Shown: positions 1 through 9,189 of the stretch, one piece after another
How positions within the stretch are numbered: the first letter of the stretch is position 1
Layout: the number at the start of each line of letters is the position of its first letter
DNA from: Akkermansia muciniphila
GTDB lineage: Bacteria > Verrucomicrobiota > Verrucomicrobiia > Opitutales > Opitutaceae
Assembly: GCA_945888375.1 (NCBI GenBank)
Contig: CAMCZZ010000006.1
Location: 62,001-126,000 of the forward strand
DNA length: 64,000 nucleotides
Reading direction: 5' to 3'
Notes under the pieces: model-generated
Database searches by the model: none
Seen by the model: the letters and a program-made list of their open reading frames with translations, nothing else
Told to the model about the DNA's origin: nothing
Position numbers and translations under genes: made by a program

Positions 1-798
1 ATCGCAATACTCACGCATCCGCCGGTAGGTTTCCCAGCGATTGGCCAAAATCTGAAACCAACGCTCGGTGTTGATGCCTTTCAAATGCTCGGTGTCATCG
101 TGTCCCTTGTCCGCCTCATAAAAATGAGGGATGCCACCGCTGCCGAAGTGATGCAGGTAATCGTGATCGCAACCGAGCAGGACGATGCGGGAGGCACCGG
201 CGAAAACCGCGAATTGGATCGCTTGGACAAGAACCGTGTTGCTGGGCGGGATCGTCTTGGTGAAATCCCAGGCGCGAGGCAGGAGGTAGGACGCCGGTAT
301 CCGAAAGTGATTCAGATCCGTCCGATAGTAGGAGTAGTCGAAAGCGGGCGTCCCGTGGCTGGCGAAATAGTTCAGGATGCTATGGGCGTAGGGGGCGTAT
401 CCAAAAAAACAGGTGAAGTTCCAGTTCCACTCCGCCAAAGAGCGGATATAGCGCTCATAGTGATCGGCGCCAAAAGGCGAATGGTTGGCGGCAAGAAAAT
501 GGTAACGCGGACGGAGCCGTCCGCAGGCCGGGTGCTGCGCGAAATGGCTGACGCTGATGAGCGTCTTGCCGACCAAAGGCTCGACTTCGATATCGCGAAT
601 CGAAGGACCCGTGCAAAGGATGTAGACCGTCTCTCCCTGGTGCACGCGATACTGCGCGTTGGCCGCGACCCGACCGCGAAAGTCTTCGATGAGCGACGGT
701 GAAAGGTTCTTTCTTAACTCGCATTTATCGCTGCGAAGCCGCTTCCAAACCTTTAGCGGGTTTTTCTGATAAGATTTTAGAATCGTGCGAAAGCCCAT
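1..798 (-). CDS. DUF115/MptE-like protein, 3' end outside window
   Basis: An open frame runs from an ATG at 798 to the window edge, so the C-terminus is missing. The visible 266 residues start MGFRTILKSYQKNPLK and contain GETVYILCTGPSIRDIE (about residues 55-71), a Rossmann-type glycine loop typical of DUF115 (flagellin or polysaccharide accessory proteins) and of the related CstII-like sialyltransferase fold. Further on are LISVSHFAQHP, YHFLAANHSPFG and SRIVLLGCDHDYLHH; the last resembles the second conserved core of these families (hydrophobic strand, then G-x-D). It probably acts in the cytosol on an activated sugar or nucleotide, in surface-glycan or protein glycosylation. The divergent GT10-type gene next door fits a surface-glycan role. 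Family assignment is from motif resemblance only; the enzymatic activity is unknown. Confidence 0.6.
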   Translation of the reverse strand, partial: MGFRTILKSYQKNPLKVWKRLRSDKCELRKNLSPSLIEDFRGRVAANAQYRVHQGETVYILCTGPSIRDIEVEPLVGKTLISVSHFAQHPACGRLRPRYHFLAANHSPFGADHYERYIRSLAEWNWNFTCFFGYAPYAHSILNYFASHGTPAFDYSYYRTDLNHFRIPASYLLPRAWDFTKTIPPSNTVLVQAIQFAVFAGASRIVLLGCDHDYLHHFGSGGIPHFYEADKGHDDTEHLKGINTERWFQILANRWETYRRMREYCD

Positions 799-1251
799 AA
801 ACTCTGGACGAGAAATACGATGGATGAGAACGGGGATGGGTAAAGCGGGCTACGCTGTGGTTGCTTAGCCGGGAGACGAGGACATTTTGCGGCAACCGCT
901 TCCCGGCGCGAACCATGAAACACGAATCCGCCAAGGCTGAGTTCCCGGGCGGAGCATGCCCATCGCAAACACGACGCTTGAACCGCACCACGAGAACCAG
1001 CCGCGGCCATTTTCTCAAGTGACCGCGGTGGAGCGTCAGCGTGGTTTTCAGGGCAAGCCGGAGAGAGGTCTCGTATCACTCGGCGACATATGCTAGCGGG
1101 CTAATTAAATAGCCCTGATGTGTCTTCCGCAGCCTCATGTTGGCTTAGAAACAAAAATCTTCGAAGATGTAAGGCCGCATCGATTCTGCTTGGTTCCGAT
1201 GCTAGGGACAAACTTTGTCCCGGCGACCGTCCACCTCAAAGCCTCGCCCCC
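799..1251. promoter_or_regulatory. Non-coding gap between divergent genes
   Basis: About 450 bases separate the DUF115-like gene (minus strand) from the likely GTG start of the GT10 gene (plus strand). The short open frames here have arginine-rich, low-complexity translations and no recognisable domain. The one clear structure is an inverted repeat, GGGCTA at 1098-1103 and TAGCCC at 1110-1115, around an AT-rich loop. It could be a weak terminator or an operator. Promoters for both flanking genes are expected here, but I see no convincing -35/-10 pair. Confidence 0.4.
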
Positions 1252-2271
1252 GTGTCTCTCACCGTCAAACTCCTCACCAAACACCACGGTGGCGCCCGCT
1301 CTCAGGCCTGGCGCCGCCTGAGTCCGGATCGGTCCGGCCGATGGGGCGACTGCCGTTTTGTCTTCGATCCCGCCTGCGACCACTACGATTGGCTCGTGGT
1401 CTACGACGACCTGCCGCCCGCCCACCCCCGCGAGCCCCTCGCCTGCTCACCCGGCCGGACCCTGCTCATCACCAACGAGCCGCCCACCGTAAAACTCTAC
1501 GAACCCGCCTACACCCGCCAGTTCGGCCACGTGCTCACCAGCCAGTCCGCCGCCGACCTGCCCCACCCTCGGCGCATCCATCACCCCTCCACCCTACTTT
1601 GGTATTACGGCCTACACGACGGCACCGGCCGCGACCTCGACGCCCTCCGCGCCGGCCCGCTCCCGGCCAAGACCGCCGACCTTTCCACCGTCTGCTCCGA
1701 CAAACGCCAGGGCCACACCCTCCACCGCCTGCGCTTCGATTTCACCCAAGCGCTTAAAAAACACCTGCCCGCCCTCGAAATCTACGGCCACGGCGTGCGC
1801 CCCATGCGCGACAAGGCCGAGGCCCTCGAGCCTTTCCGCCTCCATCTCGTTTTCGAAAACCACCACGCCCCCGTGCATTGGTCGGAAAAACTCTCCGACG
1901 CCTTCCTTGCCGGCTGCCTACCGCTCTACTACGGCTGCCCCGACGCCGAACGCTGGTTCCCCGCCGACAGCTTTATCCGCATCGATCCCTTCGACGTCGA
2001 GGGCACCGCCCGCCGCATCGAGGCCGCCATCGCCCAGGACGAATACACCCGCCGCCTGCCCGCCATCCTGGAGGCCCGCCGCCGCGTGCTGGAGGACTAC
2101 AATCCCCTCGCCGTCATCGCCCGCCACCTCGCCGCCCATCCCGGTCCCGAAACCCCGCCCGCGCCTGGCGCCGTCCTGCTCGGCCGCCGGGCCATCCGAC
2201 GGCGCTACCCCCTTCAAGCCATCCCTTTTCTGCTCGGCCGCACCCTCCGCCGCCTGCGCGGTCCGTTCTGA
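1252..2271 (+). CDS. Glycosyltransferase family 10 (fucosyltransferase-like)
   Basis: The C-terminal half carries the GT10 donor-site signature: FRLHLVFENHHAPVHWSEKL followed by SDAFLAGCLPLYYGCPDAE and FPADSFI. In alpha-1,3/4-fucosyltransferases this FEN-x-EKL-x-DAFLAGxxPxYYG block binds the GDP-sugar. The protein ends in a basic tail (RRAIRRRYPLQAIPFLLGRTLRRLRG), a plausible membrane-association segment as in some bacterial GT10 enzymes. It probably adds fucose or a similar sugar to a surface glycan. The frame is open back to an ATG at 1120, but the residues before the GTG at 1252 look non-native, and VSLTVKLLTKHHGG reads as a natural first beta strand, so I prefer 1252. It converges on the UDG gene with a 6-base gap. 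Confidence 0.75.
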   Translation: MSLTVKLLTKHHGGARSQAWRRLSPDRSGRWGDCRFVFDPACDHYDWLVVYDDLPPAHPREPLACSPGRTLLITNEPPTVKLYEPAYTRQFGHVLTSQSAADLPHPRRIHHPSTLLWYYGLHDGTGRDLDALRAGPLPAKTADLSTVCSDKRQGHTLHRLRFDFTQALKKHLPALEIYGHGVRPMRDKAEALEPFRLHLVFENHHAPVHWSEKLSDAFLAGCLPLYYGCPDAERWFPADSFIRIDPFDVEGTARRIEAAIAQDEYTRRLPAILEARRRVLEDYNPLAVIARHLAAHPGPETPPAPGAVLLGRRAIRRRYPLQAIPFLLGRTLRRLRGPF

Positions 2272-2277
2272 AAAGCC

Positions 2278-3237
2278 CTAGAGAAAAAATCCCCGCTGGC
2301 GCTCACTGATGGGCAGGCCCGCGCGTTCCATGACTTTCAAGAGGTCCTCCCACACCGCGCGCTTGGAGCGGTTGCTCGCGCTGCGCAGCAGGTAGTTCGG
2401 GTGGTAGGTGACGAGCACCGGTCGTCCGCCAAACTCGAGCCAGCGCCCGCGCACCTCGGGCAGGGTCGTGAAGCTCGTCCCCAACAAACCCTGCGCCGCC
2501 GTCGCACCCAGCGCCACGATCAGCGCGGGTTGCACGATGTCCAACGCCGCCTGCAGAAACGGGCGGCAAAACGCGATTTCCTCCGCGCTCGGCGGCCGGC
2601 TGCCGGACGGATCCGCGCCCGCCTCCGCCGACACCGACGGACGCCAACACACCAAGTAGGAGATATACACCGCCTCGCGGGAGAGCCCCATGCCCTTGAG
2701 CATCTTGGTCAACAGCTCCCCGGCCGGGCCCGCGAAGGGTTGCCCCGTGGCCTCCTCTTCCTCGCCCGGCGCGTCGCCCACCAAAAACACCTTCGCTTCC
2801 AGCGCACCCGCGCCCGGCACCAGCTTCAAGCCCGGCCGGACCCGCGCCGCGCAGACCGGATGCTCGCGTATGAATGTAGTCAACGCCGCCCAGCGCGCCG
2901 CTTTGTCGCCGTCCGGCAGGGTCACCACCGGCGGCGGCGGCAGAGTCGGCGTCACTACCACTGGAGCGCTGATCGCCGTGCCCGCCCGCCCGCCCGGCGC
3001 GGCCTTCGCCGCCGCCGCCTCGCGCTCCGCCCGCAGGGGATTCAAGGGTGCTGCCGAGACCGGCCGAGCCGCCGCCGCCGGACTCGCCGCGACCGGGCCC
3101 GGCGCGGCGCCCGCCGCCCGCGCCCGCACCATCGCGCGCAGGCCGTCCAGCGTGGCGTCGGAGACCGGCACGGTCGTCTCGCCGTCGGCTTTGAGACGCG
3201 CCAGCTCCTCGGCGATGGCGTTCAGGATCGCGTGCAT
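2278..3237 (-). CDS. udg: Type-4 (family 4) uracil-DNA glycosylase
   Basis: Removes uracil from DNA in base-excision repair. The catalytic half (about residues 130-319) has the family-4 uracil-pocket motif GDAPGEEEEATGQPFAGPAG, the helix LIVALGATAAQGLLG, and the C-terminal motif TYHPNYLLR that holds the catalytic His. Iron-sulfur cysteines are seen in VCWRP and FCRPFL, but the usual N-terminal C-x2-C is reduced to one cysteine (HPVCAARVRPG), leaving three of four ligands. About 110 alanine/proline-rich residues precede the domain, probably a disordered linker. At 319 residues it is longer than typical 200-250 residue members. Riboflavin synthase lies just upstream on the same strand (13-base gap). 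Confidence 0.88.
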   Translation of the reverse strand: MHAILNAIAEELARLKADGETTVPVSDATLDGLRAMVRARAAGAAPGPVAASPAAAARPVSAAPLNPLRAEREAAAAKAAPGGRAGTAISAPVVVTPTLPPPPVVTLPDGDKAARWAALTTFIREHPVCAARVRPGLKLVPGAGALEAKVFLVGDAPGEEEEATGQPFAGPAGELLTKMLKGMGLSREAVYISYLVCWRPSVSAEAGADPSGSRPPSAEEIAFCRPFLQAALDIVQPALIVALGATAAQGLLGTSFTTLPEVRGRWLEFGGRPVLVTYHPNYLLRSASNRSKRAVWEDLLKVMERAGLPISERQRGFFL

Positions 3238-3250
3238 GATGCGCCGCCCC

Positions 3251-3847
3251 TCAAACCGTCCGCCCGACCAGGAGTTTTTCGACGTATTTACCCAGCAGAT
3301 CGAACTCCAGGTTCACCGGATCACCCGCCCGTTTGCCCGCCAGATTGGTCGCCGCCACCGTGTGCGGAATCAGCCAGACCGCGAAGGCGTCGCCCTCGAC
3401 CTCGGCCACCGTCAGCGAAATGCCGTCGATCGCGATGCTGCCCTTGTGGATGAGGTAACGCCCTCCGCCCGCCGGAGCCTTCACGCGCAGGTAACGGTCC
3501 GCGCCGCGCGCCTCGAAAACCTCGACCGCGCCAAGACCGTCCACGTGGCCGCTGACGAAGTGGCCGCCCATTTTGCCGCCGAAGCGTAGGCTGCGCTCCA
3601 GGTTGACCACCCCGCCCACGCCGACCGCCGAGAGACTGGTCACGCGGCGCGTCTCCTCCAGCACGTCGAACTCGAGGCCGTCCGCGTCGGCCTTCACCAC
3701 CGTGAGGCAGCAGCCGTTGACCGCGATGCTGTCGCCGAGGGCGACGTCCGCCAGCGCGGCGCGGGCCGAGACGCGGAGTTTCCACGCGTCGCCCCCGCGA
3801 TCGAAGCGCTCCACCCGCCCCGTCTCCTCGATGATTCCGGTAAACAT
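3251..3847 (-). CDS. ribE: Riboflavin synthase, alpha subunit
   Basis: Catalyses dismutation of two 6,7-dimethyl-8-ribityllumazine molecules to riboflavin, the last step of the pathway. The 198-residue protein starts with the hallmark MFTGIIEETGRVE and contains two lumazine-binding repeats: the first has SIAVNGCCLTVV, the second SIAIDGISLTVAEV, with KMGGHFVSGHVDG in the first repeat and the NLEFDLLGKYVEKL tail. Length and order match the family exactly. It is followed at close spacing by the UDG gene on the same strand and preceded by an AraC-type regulator; no other rib gene is in the window and no FMN riboswitch is visible in the 46-base gap upstream. Confidence 0.96.
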   Translation of the reverse strand: MFTGIIEETGRVERFDRGGDAWKLRVSARAALADVALGDSIAVNGCCLTVVKADADGLEFDVLEETRRVTSLSAVGVGGVVNLERSLRFGGKMGGHFVSGHVDGLGAVEVFEARGADRYLRVKAPAGGGRYLIHKGSIAIDGISLTVAEVEGDAFAVWLIPHTVAATNLAGKRAGDPVNLEFDLLGKYVEKLLVGRTV

Positions 3848-3893
3848 GGGGAAACTCCTACGCGCTCCGATGGGCGCAGGGCGACCGGGAATT

Positions 3894-4706
3894 TCAGCCC
3901 CCTCGTTTGAGGGCGCGCGACGCGCCCGGCGTGGCGCCGTAGCGTTTCCGGTAGGCGCGGCAAAAGGTGTTGGCGTCGGCGAAGCCGCTGGCCAGGGCCA
4001 CCTCCTGCACCGGCAGCTGCGTCGCGGCCAGCATCCGCCGCGCGTGCTCCAGCCGCAGGCGGCGCATCAGACCGCCCGGGGTTTCCCCGTGGCGTCTGGC
4101 GAAGGCGCGGATAAAATGCTCGCGACTGACCCCGCAGCGCTCCGCCACCTCCTTCAGGTTTATCGGCGAACGAAAATGGTCCCGCAGGAAATGGTGCCCG
4201 TAGTCGATCGGGTCGTCGTTCCGGGCCGCCGCCACCTGCTCCCGGTAGAGCGCGACGAGCAACTGGTGCAACAGCTCCGTCTCCTGGAACCGATCACGAA
4301 AGGTCCGCGTTTCCAGCCGGCGACCGAGCTCGAACAACACCGCCGAGGCCTCGCCCTCCGGCGGCATCCGCAGAACCGCGCCGAACTCGCCGCGCAAGCG
4401 GTCAAACCACGCGCGCAAGCCGAGGAGGCGAAACGAAACGAAGCGCAGACGATAGGGTTCGGTCACTTCCGGCGGATAACCGTAGGTCGAGGCTTCGTCA
4501 TGGGTGAAGAGCATGGCGTGCCCGGCGGGCACCAGCCGGCGGCCTTGCGCATCCTCGAAAAAACCCGCGCCACCGAGGGTTTGCTGGATGACGGCTTCGT
4601 CCGGACCGCCGCGTCTTAGATTCTCCCAGCGGTAGCCCGCATGGGTGCGGGTTTCGGCGGCGAACCCGCTTACGCTGGAAAAGGGATCGGGCACAGGGTC
4701 GGGCAC
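3894..4706 (-). CDS. AraC-family transcriptional regulator
   Basis: A 270-residue regulator starting at GTG 4706 (VPDPVPDPFSS). The first about 165 residues form a cupin-like sensor region (PAGHAMLFTHDEASTYGYPP, YRLRFVSFRLLGLRAWF). The last about 100 hold two helix-turn-helix units: NLKEVAERCGVSREHFIRAF and VQEVALASGFADANTFCRAY, followed by YGATPG, the usual AraC/XylS ending. It is divergent from the GH4 glycosidase gene 90 bases away and is the likely regulator of that gene, possibly sensing a galactoside or glucoside. A 22-base inverted repeat lies directly in front of the start codon. Confidence 0.9.
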   Translation of the reverse strand: MPDPVPDPFSSVSGFAAETRTHAGYRWENLRRGGPDEAVIQQTLGGAGFFEDAQGRRLVPAGHAMLFTHDEASTYGYPPEVTEPYRLRFVSFRLLGLRAWFDRLRGEFGAVLRMPPEGEASAVLFELGRRLETRTFRDRFQETELLHQLLVALYREQVAAARNDDPIDYGHHFLRDHFRSPINLKEVAERCGVSREHFIRAFARRHGETPGGLMRRLRLEHARRMLAATQLPVQEVALASGFADANTFCRAYRKRYGATPGASRALKRGG

Positions 4707-4710
4707 GAGT

Positions 4711-4732
4711 GCATGTCACATAATGCACATGC
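4711..4732. promoter_or_regulatory. Inverted repeat in araC-type/GH4 divergent promoter
   Basis: GCATGT (4711-4716) and its reverse complement ACATGC (4727-4732) flank an AT-rich decamer in the 89-base gap between the divergent AraC-type regulator and the GH4 gene. Its position, 5 bases from the regulator's GTG and 64 bases before the GH4 ATG, suits a regulatory operator. That it binds the neighbouring AraC protein is inference. Confidence 0.4.
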
Positions 4733-4795
4733 TACATCAAGCTTCGACCCTTTCGCGGCCGGCCCGGATTCGGTTTCGCTCGCTCTCCTTTCCCC

Positions 4796-6295
4796 ATGAG
4801 CACTCCCAAAAAATCCAAACTCTCCGGCCATGCCGCCCACACCCAGGACGCCGCCGCCCAGGGTCTCGCCGGCGCGGTGCAGCGCCCGATCAAACTCACC
4901 ATGCTCGGGGCCGGCTCCGGCTTCACCCCGCGCCTGGTCAACGACGTGCTCCGCATCCCCGGCAATCAGGGCGGCGTGATCGCGCTGGTGGACATCGATC
5001 TCGGCCGCCTGCGCACCATGCGCCGGCTCATCATCAAGCTCGTCGCCCGGCTCGGGCAGGAGAAAAAATGGAAGGTCGTCGCCTCGCCCGACCGCGTCGA
5101 GGTGCTCAAGGACTCGGACTACATCGTGAACTGCATCGAGGCCAGCGGCCTCGAATGTGTGCGGCACGATAACGACATCCCGCTCAAATACGGGATCGAC
5201 CAGTGCATCGGCGACACCATCGGCCCCGGCGGGCTGTTCAAATCGCTGCGCACCATCCCGGCGTTCCTCGCCGTGCTGCGCGATTGCGAGCGGCTTTGCC
5301 CGCAGGCCATCGTGCTCAACTACACCAACCCGATGGCGATGATGTGCACCGCCGCCGGCCGGGTTTCGTCGATGCAGGTCGTCGGCCTGTGCCACAGCGT
5401 GCAGGGCACGAGCCACCTGTTGGCCCGCTACGCCGGGGTGCCCTACGAGGAGATGGACTGGGAATGCGCGGGCATCAACCACCTCGCCTGGTTCACCAAG
5501 CTGGAGCATAAGGGCGTCAACCTCTACACCGACCGCCTCTACCGGAAGTTCGCCGCCGATCTCGCCGCCGCCGAAGCCGAGCGGGTCGCGGGCATCACGT
5601 CCCACGACAGCGCCGACGTGAAGGACTGGGGCAAATCAAAACCCCGCGCCTACCAGGAGACCGATCTCGTGCGCAAAGACATGTGCGTGCACTTCGGCGC
5701 CTTCATCACCGAGAGCTCGGGCCACCTTTCCGAATACCTGCCCTACTACCGCAAGAGCGACGCGGGGCGCGCGCTGCTCCGCCAGGGCTACGACGGCGGC
5801 ACCCGTTTCTACGCCACCAACTGGCCGGAATGGCGCAAACAGGCCGACGCCTCGCGCCTCGCGATGTTGAAGGGAACCGAGCCGATCGACTGGGCGCGCT
5901 CCTGGGAATACGCGTCGTGGATCATCGAGGCCCGCGAGAAGGACGCACCCTTCCGGATCCACGGGAACGTGATAAACAACCAGGGCGGCGCCGGCCAGGT
6001 GATCACCAACCTGCCCGCCGACGCCTGCGTGGAGGTCGCGTGCCTCGTCGACGGCAACGGCATCCGGCCGACGCGCCACGGCGCCCTGCCGCGCCAGATG
6101 GCGAACCTGTGCGCGACCAACCTCGGGATGTTCGACCTCGGCGCGCAGGCCGCCATCGAGCGCAGCAAGGAGGCCGCCATCCACGCCTTGATGCTGGATC
6201 CGTTCTGCGCGGCGGTCTGCACGCCGTCGCAGATCCGCGCGATGACCCTGGAGCTGTTCGCCGCCGAGCAGGCCTATCTGCCGGAGTATCGTTGA
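4796..6295 (+). CDS. GH4 family alpha-galactosidase/alpha-glucosidase type enzyme
   Basis: NAD- and Mn-dependent glycosidase of family GH4, which works by oxidation at C3 of the sugar. Seen: the dinucleotide loop LTMLGAGSGFTPRLVNDVL (about residues 34-52), VDIDLGRL, the metal/substrate motif VVGLCHSVQGTSHLL (the GH4 Cys-His pair), and WECAGINHLAWF with the second metal-binding His. At 499 residues it is slightly longer than the usual 430-480 because of a lysine/alanine-rich N-terminus. The sequence most resembles the MelA-type alpha-galactosidases rather than phospho-glycosidases, but exact specificity cannot be read by eye. There is no signal peptide, so it acts in the cytoplasm on imported oligosaccharide. 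Probably controlled by the divergent AraC-type gene. Confidence 0.9.
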   Translation: MSTPKKSKLSGHAAHTQDAAAQGLAGAVQRPIKLTMLGAGSGFTPRLVNDVLRIPGNQGGVIALVDIDLGRLRTMRRLIIKLVARLGQEKKWKVVASPDRVEVLKDSDYIVNCIEASGLECVRHDNDIPLKYGIDQCIGDTIGPGGLFKSLRTIPAFLAVLRDCERLCPQAIVLNYTNPMAMMCTAAGRVSSMQVVGLCHSVQGTSHLLARYAGVPYEEMDWECAGINHLAWFTKLEHKGVNLYTDRLYRKFAADLAAAEAERVAGITSHDSADVKDWGKSKPRAYQETDLVRKDMCVHFGAFITESSGHLSEYLPYYRKSDAGRALLRQGYDGGTRFYATNWPEWRKQADASRLAMLKGTEPIDWARSWEYASWIIEAREKDAPFRIHGNVINNQGGAGQVITNLPADACVEVACLVDGNGIRPTRHGALPRQMANLCATNLGMFDLGAQAAIERSKEAAIHALMLDPFCAAVCTPSQIRAMTLELFAAEQAYLPEYR

Positions 6296-6306
6296 TCCGG
6301 TCCCCG

Positions 6307-6343
6307 GGGCCGATCGGTCGGCCCGGCCGGCGCGACCGCGCCG
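6307..6343. terminator. Paired GC hairpins between convergent genes
   Basis: Two adjacent hairpins, GGGCCGA-x4-TCGGCCC (6307-6324) and CCGGCGC-x4-GCGCCGG (6327-6344), fill the gap between the convergent GH4 and histidine-kinase genes. No clear T-tract follows on either strand, so this is only a probable bidirectional terminator. Confidence 0.35.
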
Positions 6344-6350
6344 GATCCGC

Positions 6351-8282
6351 TCAGGCCTTTTTCCTGGTCTCGATGACCCGCCGCAGGGCGCGGCCGAAGG
6401 TCAGGAAGTCGAAGGGCTTTTCGATGATGTATTCGTGCGGCTGACCCAACTGGCGGAGCTCGGCGAGGACCGATTCCGTAAGATGACCACTCATGATCAA
6501 CACCGGTAGATCCGGGAGACGCTGGCGCAAGACCTTCAAAACCTCCACGCCACCCAGTCGCGGCATGTTTAAATCGAGCAAAACCGCCTCCAACTGGTTT
6601 CCGACCGAAAGAATGTGGTCGATCGCGATCGCGCCGTCGCTGGCTGAAGTGACCTTGTAGCCGACTTGGCGCAGCACGGTCGCGAGCATCTCCTGGATCG
6701 CGACCTCGTCCTCCACCAGCAGCACATGCTCGATGCCCCCGGGAATAGTCCCGGGAGTGGCGGAGGCACCCGCCAGAGGCACTTCTTCCCCGCGGGTCTT
6801 CAGGGGCAGATAAATATTAAATACGGTGCCCTGCCCGGGCTCGCTGGCGAGGTCGATCAACCCTTGATGGGACACCACGATGCCATAAACCACCGCAAGA
6901 CCGAGACCGGTGCCGCCCGCATCCTGCTTGGTGGTGAAAAACGGCTCAAAAATCCGCGCGCGAATCTCGGGGGTCATGCCTGACCCGGTGTCAGCCACGC
7001 AGATGTGCACGTAATCTTGAGTCGGGTCCGCCTTTAGAACGGCGAGCCTGGCACCCTCTACCCGCCGGGTGGTAACGCTCAAAACCCCGCCGCCAGCCAT
7101 CGCGTCACGGGCATTCACGCACAGGTTCATCAAAATCTGGCTCACCTGGTCCGGATCGGCGGCAAACGCCTCGATGGTTTCATCCAGATCGCGCCGTAGC
7201 TCGATATCACGCGGGAATGTCTCGCTCAGCAGGCCGAACAATTCATCCACCACCTGGTTTATACGGACCGCACGATAAGCTACCTCGGTCTTGCGGCTGA
7301 AAGCGAGAATCTGGCCCACCAAAGAGGCCGCGCGGATCGCGGCATCATGGACGGTGGCCAGATAACGGGCCAGCCGCACATCCCCGGCCGGTAGCGCCAC
7401 CGCGAGCTCGGTAAAGCCCCGGATGATGGCGATGATGTTGTTAAAATCATGGGCGATACCGCCCGCCAGCGTGCCAAGACTCTCCATTTTCTGGGCCTGG
7501 CGGAGCTGTTCCTCCAAGGCCTTGCGCTCGCTGATATCCTCGCGCAGGCAGAGCAGATAAGTCACCTCGTCGAGATGATTCCGGATCGGCGATATCTGGA
7601 CAAATTCCCACGCCTCCGAGCCGTCTTTACGACCGGTGCGCAATTCCCCCGACCACTTGTGCCCCGCGGCCACCAAAGAGCAGAAATGCCGGTAAGCCGC
7701 ATCACTCGCATGCCCCTCCCGCAGCAGCGGAATTTGCTGCTCAAAAATTTCTTCCAAAGTGTAGCCCGTGACCTCGGTGTAGCGCGAGTTGACGTATTGG
7801 GGAGTCCCGCCGGGGGTGGTGATGATGATGGAGACCGGCGCCTGCTCGACCGCTTGGGCGAGTTTGCGGAAATGCTCCTCGGCCAGACGGTGCTTGGTCA
7901 CATCACGACCCACTACGCGCACCTCGCGCACCTGACCGTCCGGCTCGCGCACCGCCGTCTCCTCCCAGGCGATCCAGCGCCAGCCCTGGGCCGTCTGCCA
8001 GCGATGCTCACGCGAAATATGGAAGGGGGGGCGCGTTACCCGACCGGCGTAGCTTTGCCAGTCACCGGAGTCATCCGGATGCACCAGCGCCTGCATGGTC
8101 TGCCCGCACCAGACCGGGGCGGGCTGGCCGAATTTACGGGCAAAGGCGCGGTTAACTTCCAGCACGCGCAGCGTATCCAGTTCGTAAACCATGGCTAATT
8201 CCAGACTGTCCGCCCAAGGGGCCAGCCGGGATCCACCACCAGACGCAGGCATGATTGCAGACGTTGCCATACTGGAAATCAT
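6351..8282 (-). CDS. Hybrid sensor histidine kinase (PAS-PAS-HisKA-HATPase-REC)
   Basis: A 643-residue soluble sensor kinase. In order: PAS 1 (about 20-130, [11 protein letters not shown]), PAS 2 (about 140-260, [20 protein letters not shown], ending in the PAC-type [17 protein letters not shown]), HisKA with the phospho-acceptor His in [20 protein letters not shown], and a HATPase with N-box ([11 protein letters not shown]), G1 (VADTGSGM), F-box (FEPFFTTK) and G2 ([14 protein letters not shown]). A C-terminal receiver has VLLVEDE, the phospho-acceptor Asp in [13 protein letters not shown] and the Lys in IIEKPF. No membrane segment is seen, so it senses a cytoplasmic signal. The start ATG overlaps the stop of the upstream HDOD gene (ATGA, 8279-8282), implying translational coupling. 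Confidence 0.93.
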   Translation of the reverse strand: MISSMATSAIMPASGGGSRLAPWADSLELAMVYELDTLRVLEVNRAFARKFGQPAPVWCGQTMQALVHPDDSGDWQSYAGRVTRPPFHISREHRWQTAQGWRWIAWEETAVREPDGQVREVRVVGRDVTKHRLAEEHFRKLAQAVEQAPVSIIITTPGGTPQYVNSRYTEVTGYTLEEIFEQQIPLLREGHASDAAYRHFCSLVAAGHKWSGELRTGRKDGSEAWEFVQISPIRNHLDEVTYLLCLREDISERKALEEQLRQAQKMESLGTLAGGIAHDFNNIIAIIRGFTELAVALPAGDVRLARYLATVHDAAIRAASLVGQILAFSRKTEVAYRAVRINQVVDELFGLLSETFPRDIELRRDLDETIEAFAADPDQVSQILMNLCVNARDAMAGGGVLSVTTRRVEGARLAVLKADPTQDYVHICVADTGSGMTPEIRARIFEPFFTTKQDAGGTGLGLAVVYGIVVSHQGLIDLASEPGQGTVFNIYLPLKTRGEEVPLAGASATPGTIPGGIEHVLLVEDEVAIQEMLATVLRQVGYKVTSASDGAIAIDHILSVGNQLEAVLLDLNMPRLGGVEVLKVLRQRLPDLPVLIMSGHLTESVLAELRQLGQPHEYIIEKPFDFLTFGRALRRVIETRKKA

Positions 8283-9189
8283 ACCATTCCCCGCAGCATT
8301 GCCGGAAGCTTGGCCGCAAACTCCTCCAGAGCCGACGCCGCCAAAGCCGCTTCTTTGGGATTATCCGGGAACAGGATGCTCCAGCCTTCAGTTTCGCGCC
8401 AGGCCCCGCGTGCGAGCGCCTGCACCTTTTCAAAACCACTTGGTATGCCCGCCTCACGCACAATGAGGTCGCCAACCTGAATGGCGGCGGCATACATGGC
8501 GTATTCGCCAGCATCACGCGGATGCGCATGATGGAGCACCGCCTGCACAATCTCCGGCGCCAGCTGATGGCGCTCCAGATAATACCCGCCCACCTGGGCA
8601 TGATCCCAGCCGATCGCCATGCACTCAGCCACACAGACCGCCTCCGGACTCGCATGCGGCTTGTTCACAAGCTGCTTAAAAACATCCGGCCACGCCATCG
8701 CCATGACCACCTTGCCCACATTATGCAGCAAGCCGATGATGTAATCGGTGTCATCATCAATCATCAGACTGGTGGTCCCCAAAATCTTGCGCGTCATGAT
8801 CGCCGTGCCGATCGAGTGCTGCCAAAGCTCGCGCCAGGGCAAACGCAACGAGGACGAACTCATCCGCTCCATATCCTCGATCACCGGAGTCGCCATCGAG
8901 AGCTCCCGGATTTGCCGCAAGCCGAGATAGAGCACCGCCTCCTCGATGTTGTTCACCTTGGCACTCAGGCCGAAATACACACTGTTCACCATGCGCAGCA
9001 ACCGCGCCGTCAAAGATGGATCCCGCCGGATCGTCTCGGCGATCTGCGCCGTGTAGCTGTGCTCGGAATTAACCAAGCCGGCCAACTTGCGATTGATGCT
9101 TCCAGAGAAGCGAGCTTGGGGCATCGCTCGATGCGCTGCTTAATCTCCTCGTTTAAATAGGAACTGTCTGACGCCGGTTGGCTGTTCAT
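8279..9189 (-). CDS. HDOD-domain signalling protein with apparent frameshift
   Basis: HDOD proteins are catalytically dead HD-fold modules of signalling pathways. The long frame reads AETIRRDPSLTARLLRMVNS, NNIEEAVLYLGLRQIRELSM and GLLHNVGKVVMAMAWPDVF, all HDOD landmarks, and ends coupled to the hybrid kinase gene. Its first available ATG (9124) gives a poor N-terminus (MPQARFSGSINRKL). The other frame from ATG 9189 reads MNSQPASDSSYLNEEIKQ and then RIERCPKLASLE, the natural HDOD opening. The two join as LASLE-S-INRKLAGLVN if one A is restored in GGAAGC near 9100, i.e. a one-base loss in an A run. The gene is either a recent pseudogene, a slippage site or a sequence error. The HD motif itself is degenerate, as normal for HDOD. 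Confidence 0.75.

Noticed and set aside
85-702. Long plus-strand frame opposite the first gene
   Set aside because: Its translation has no domain, while the minus strand reads through to the window edge with clear family motifs; it is a shadow.
725-1079. Two minus-strand frames upstream of the DUF115-like gene
   Set aside because: Overlap each other, unlike codon use, no motif.
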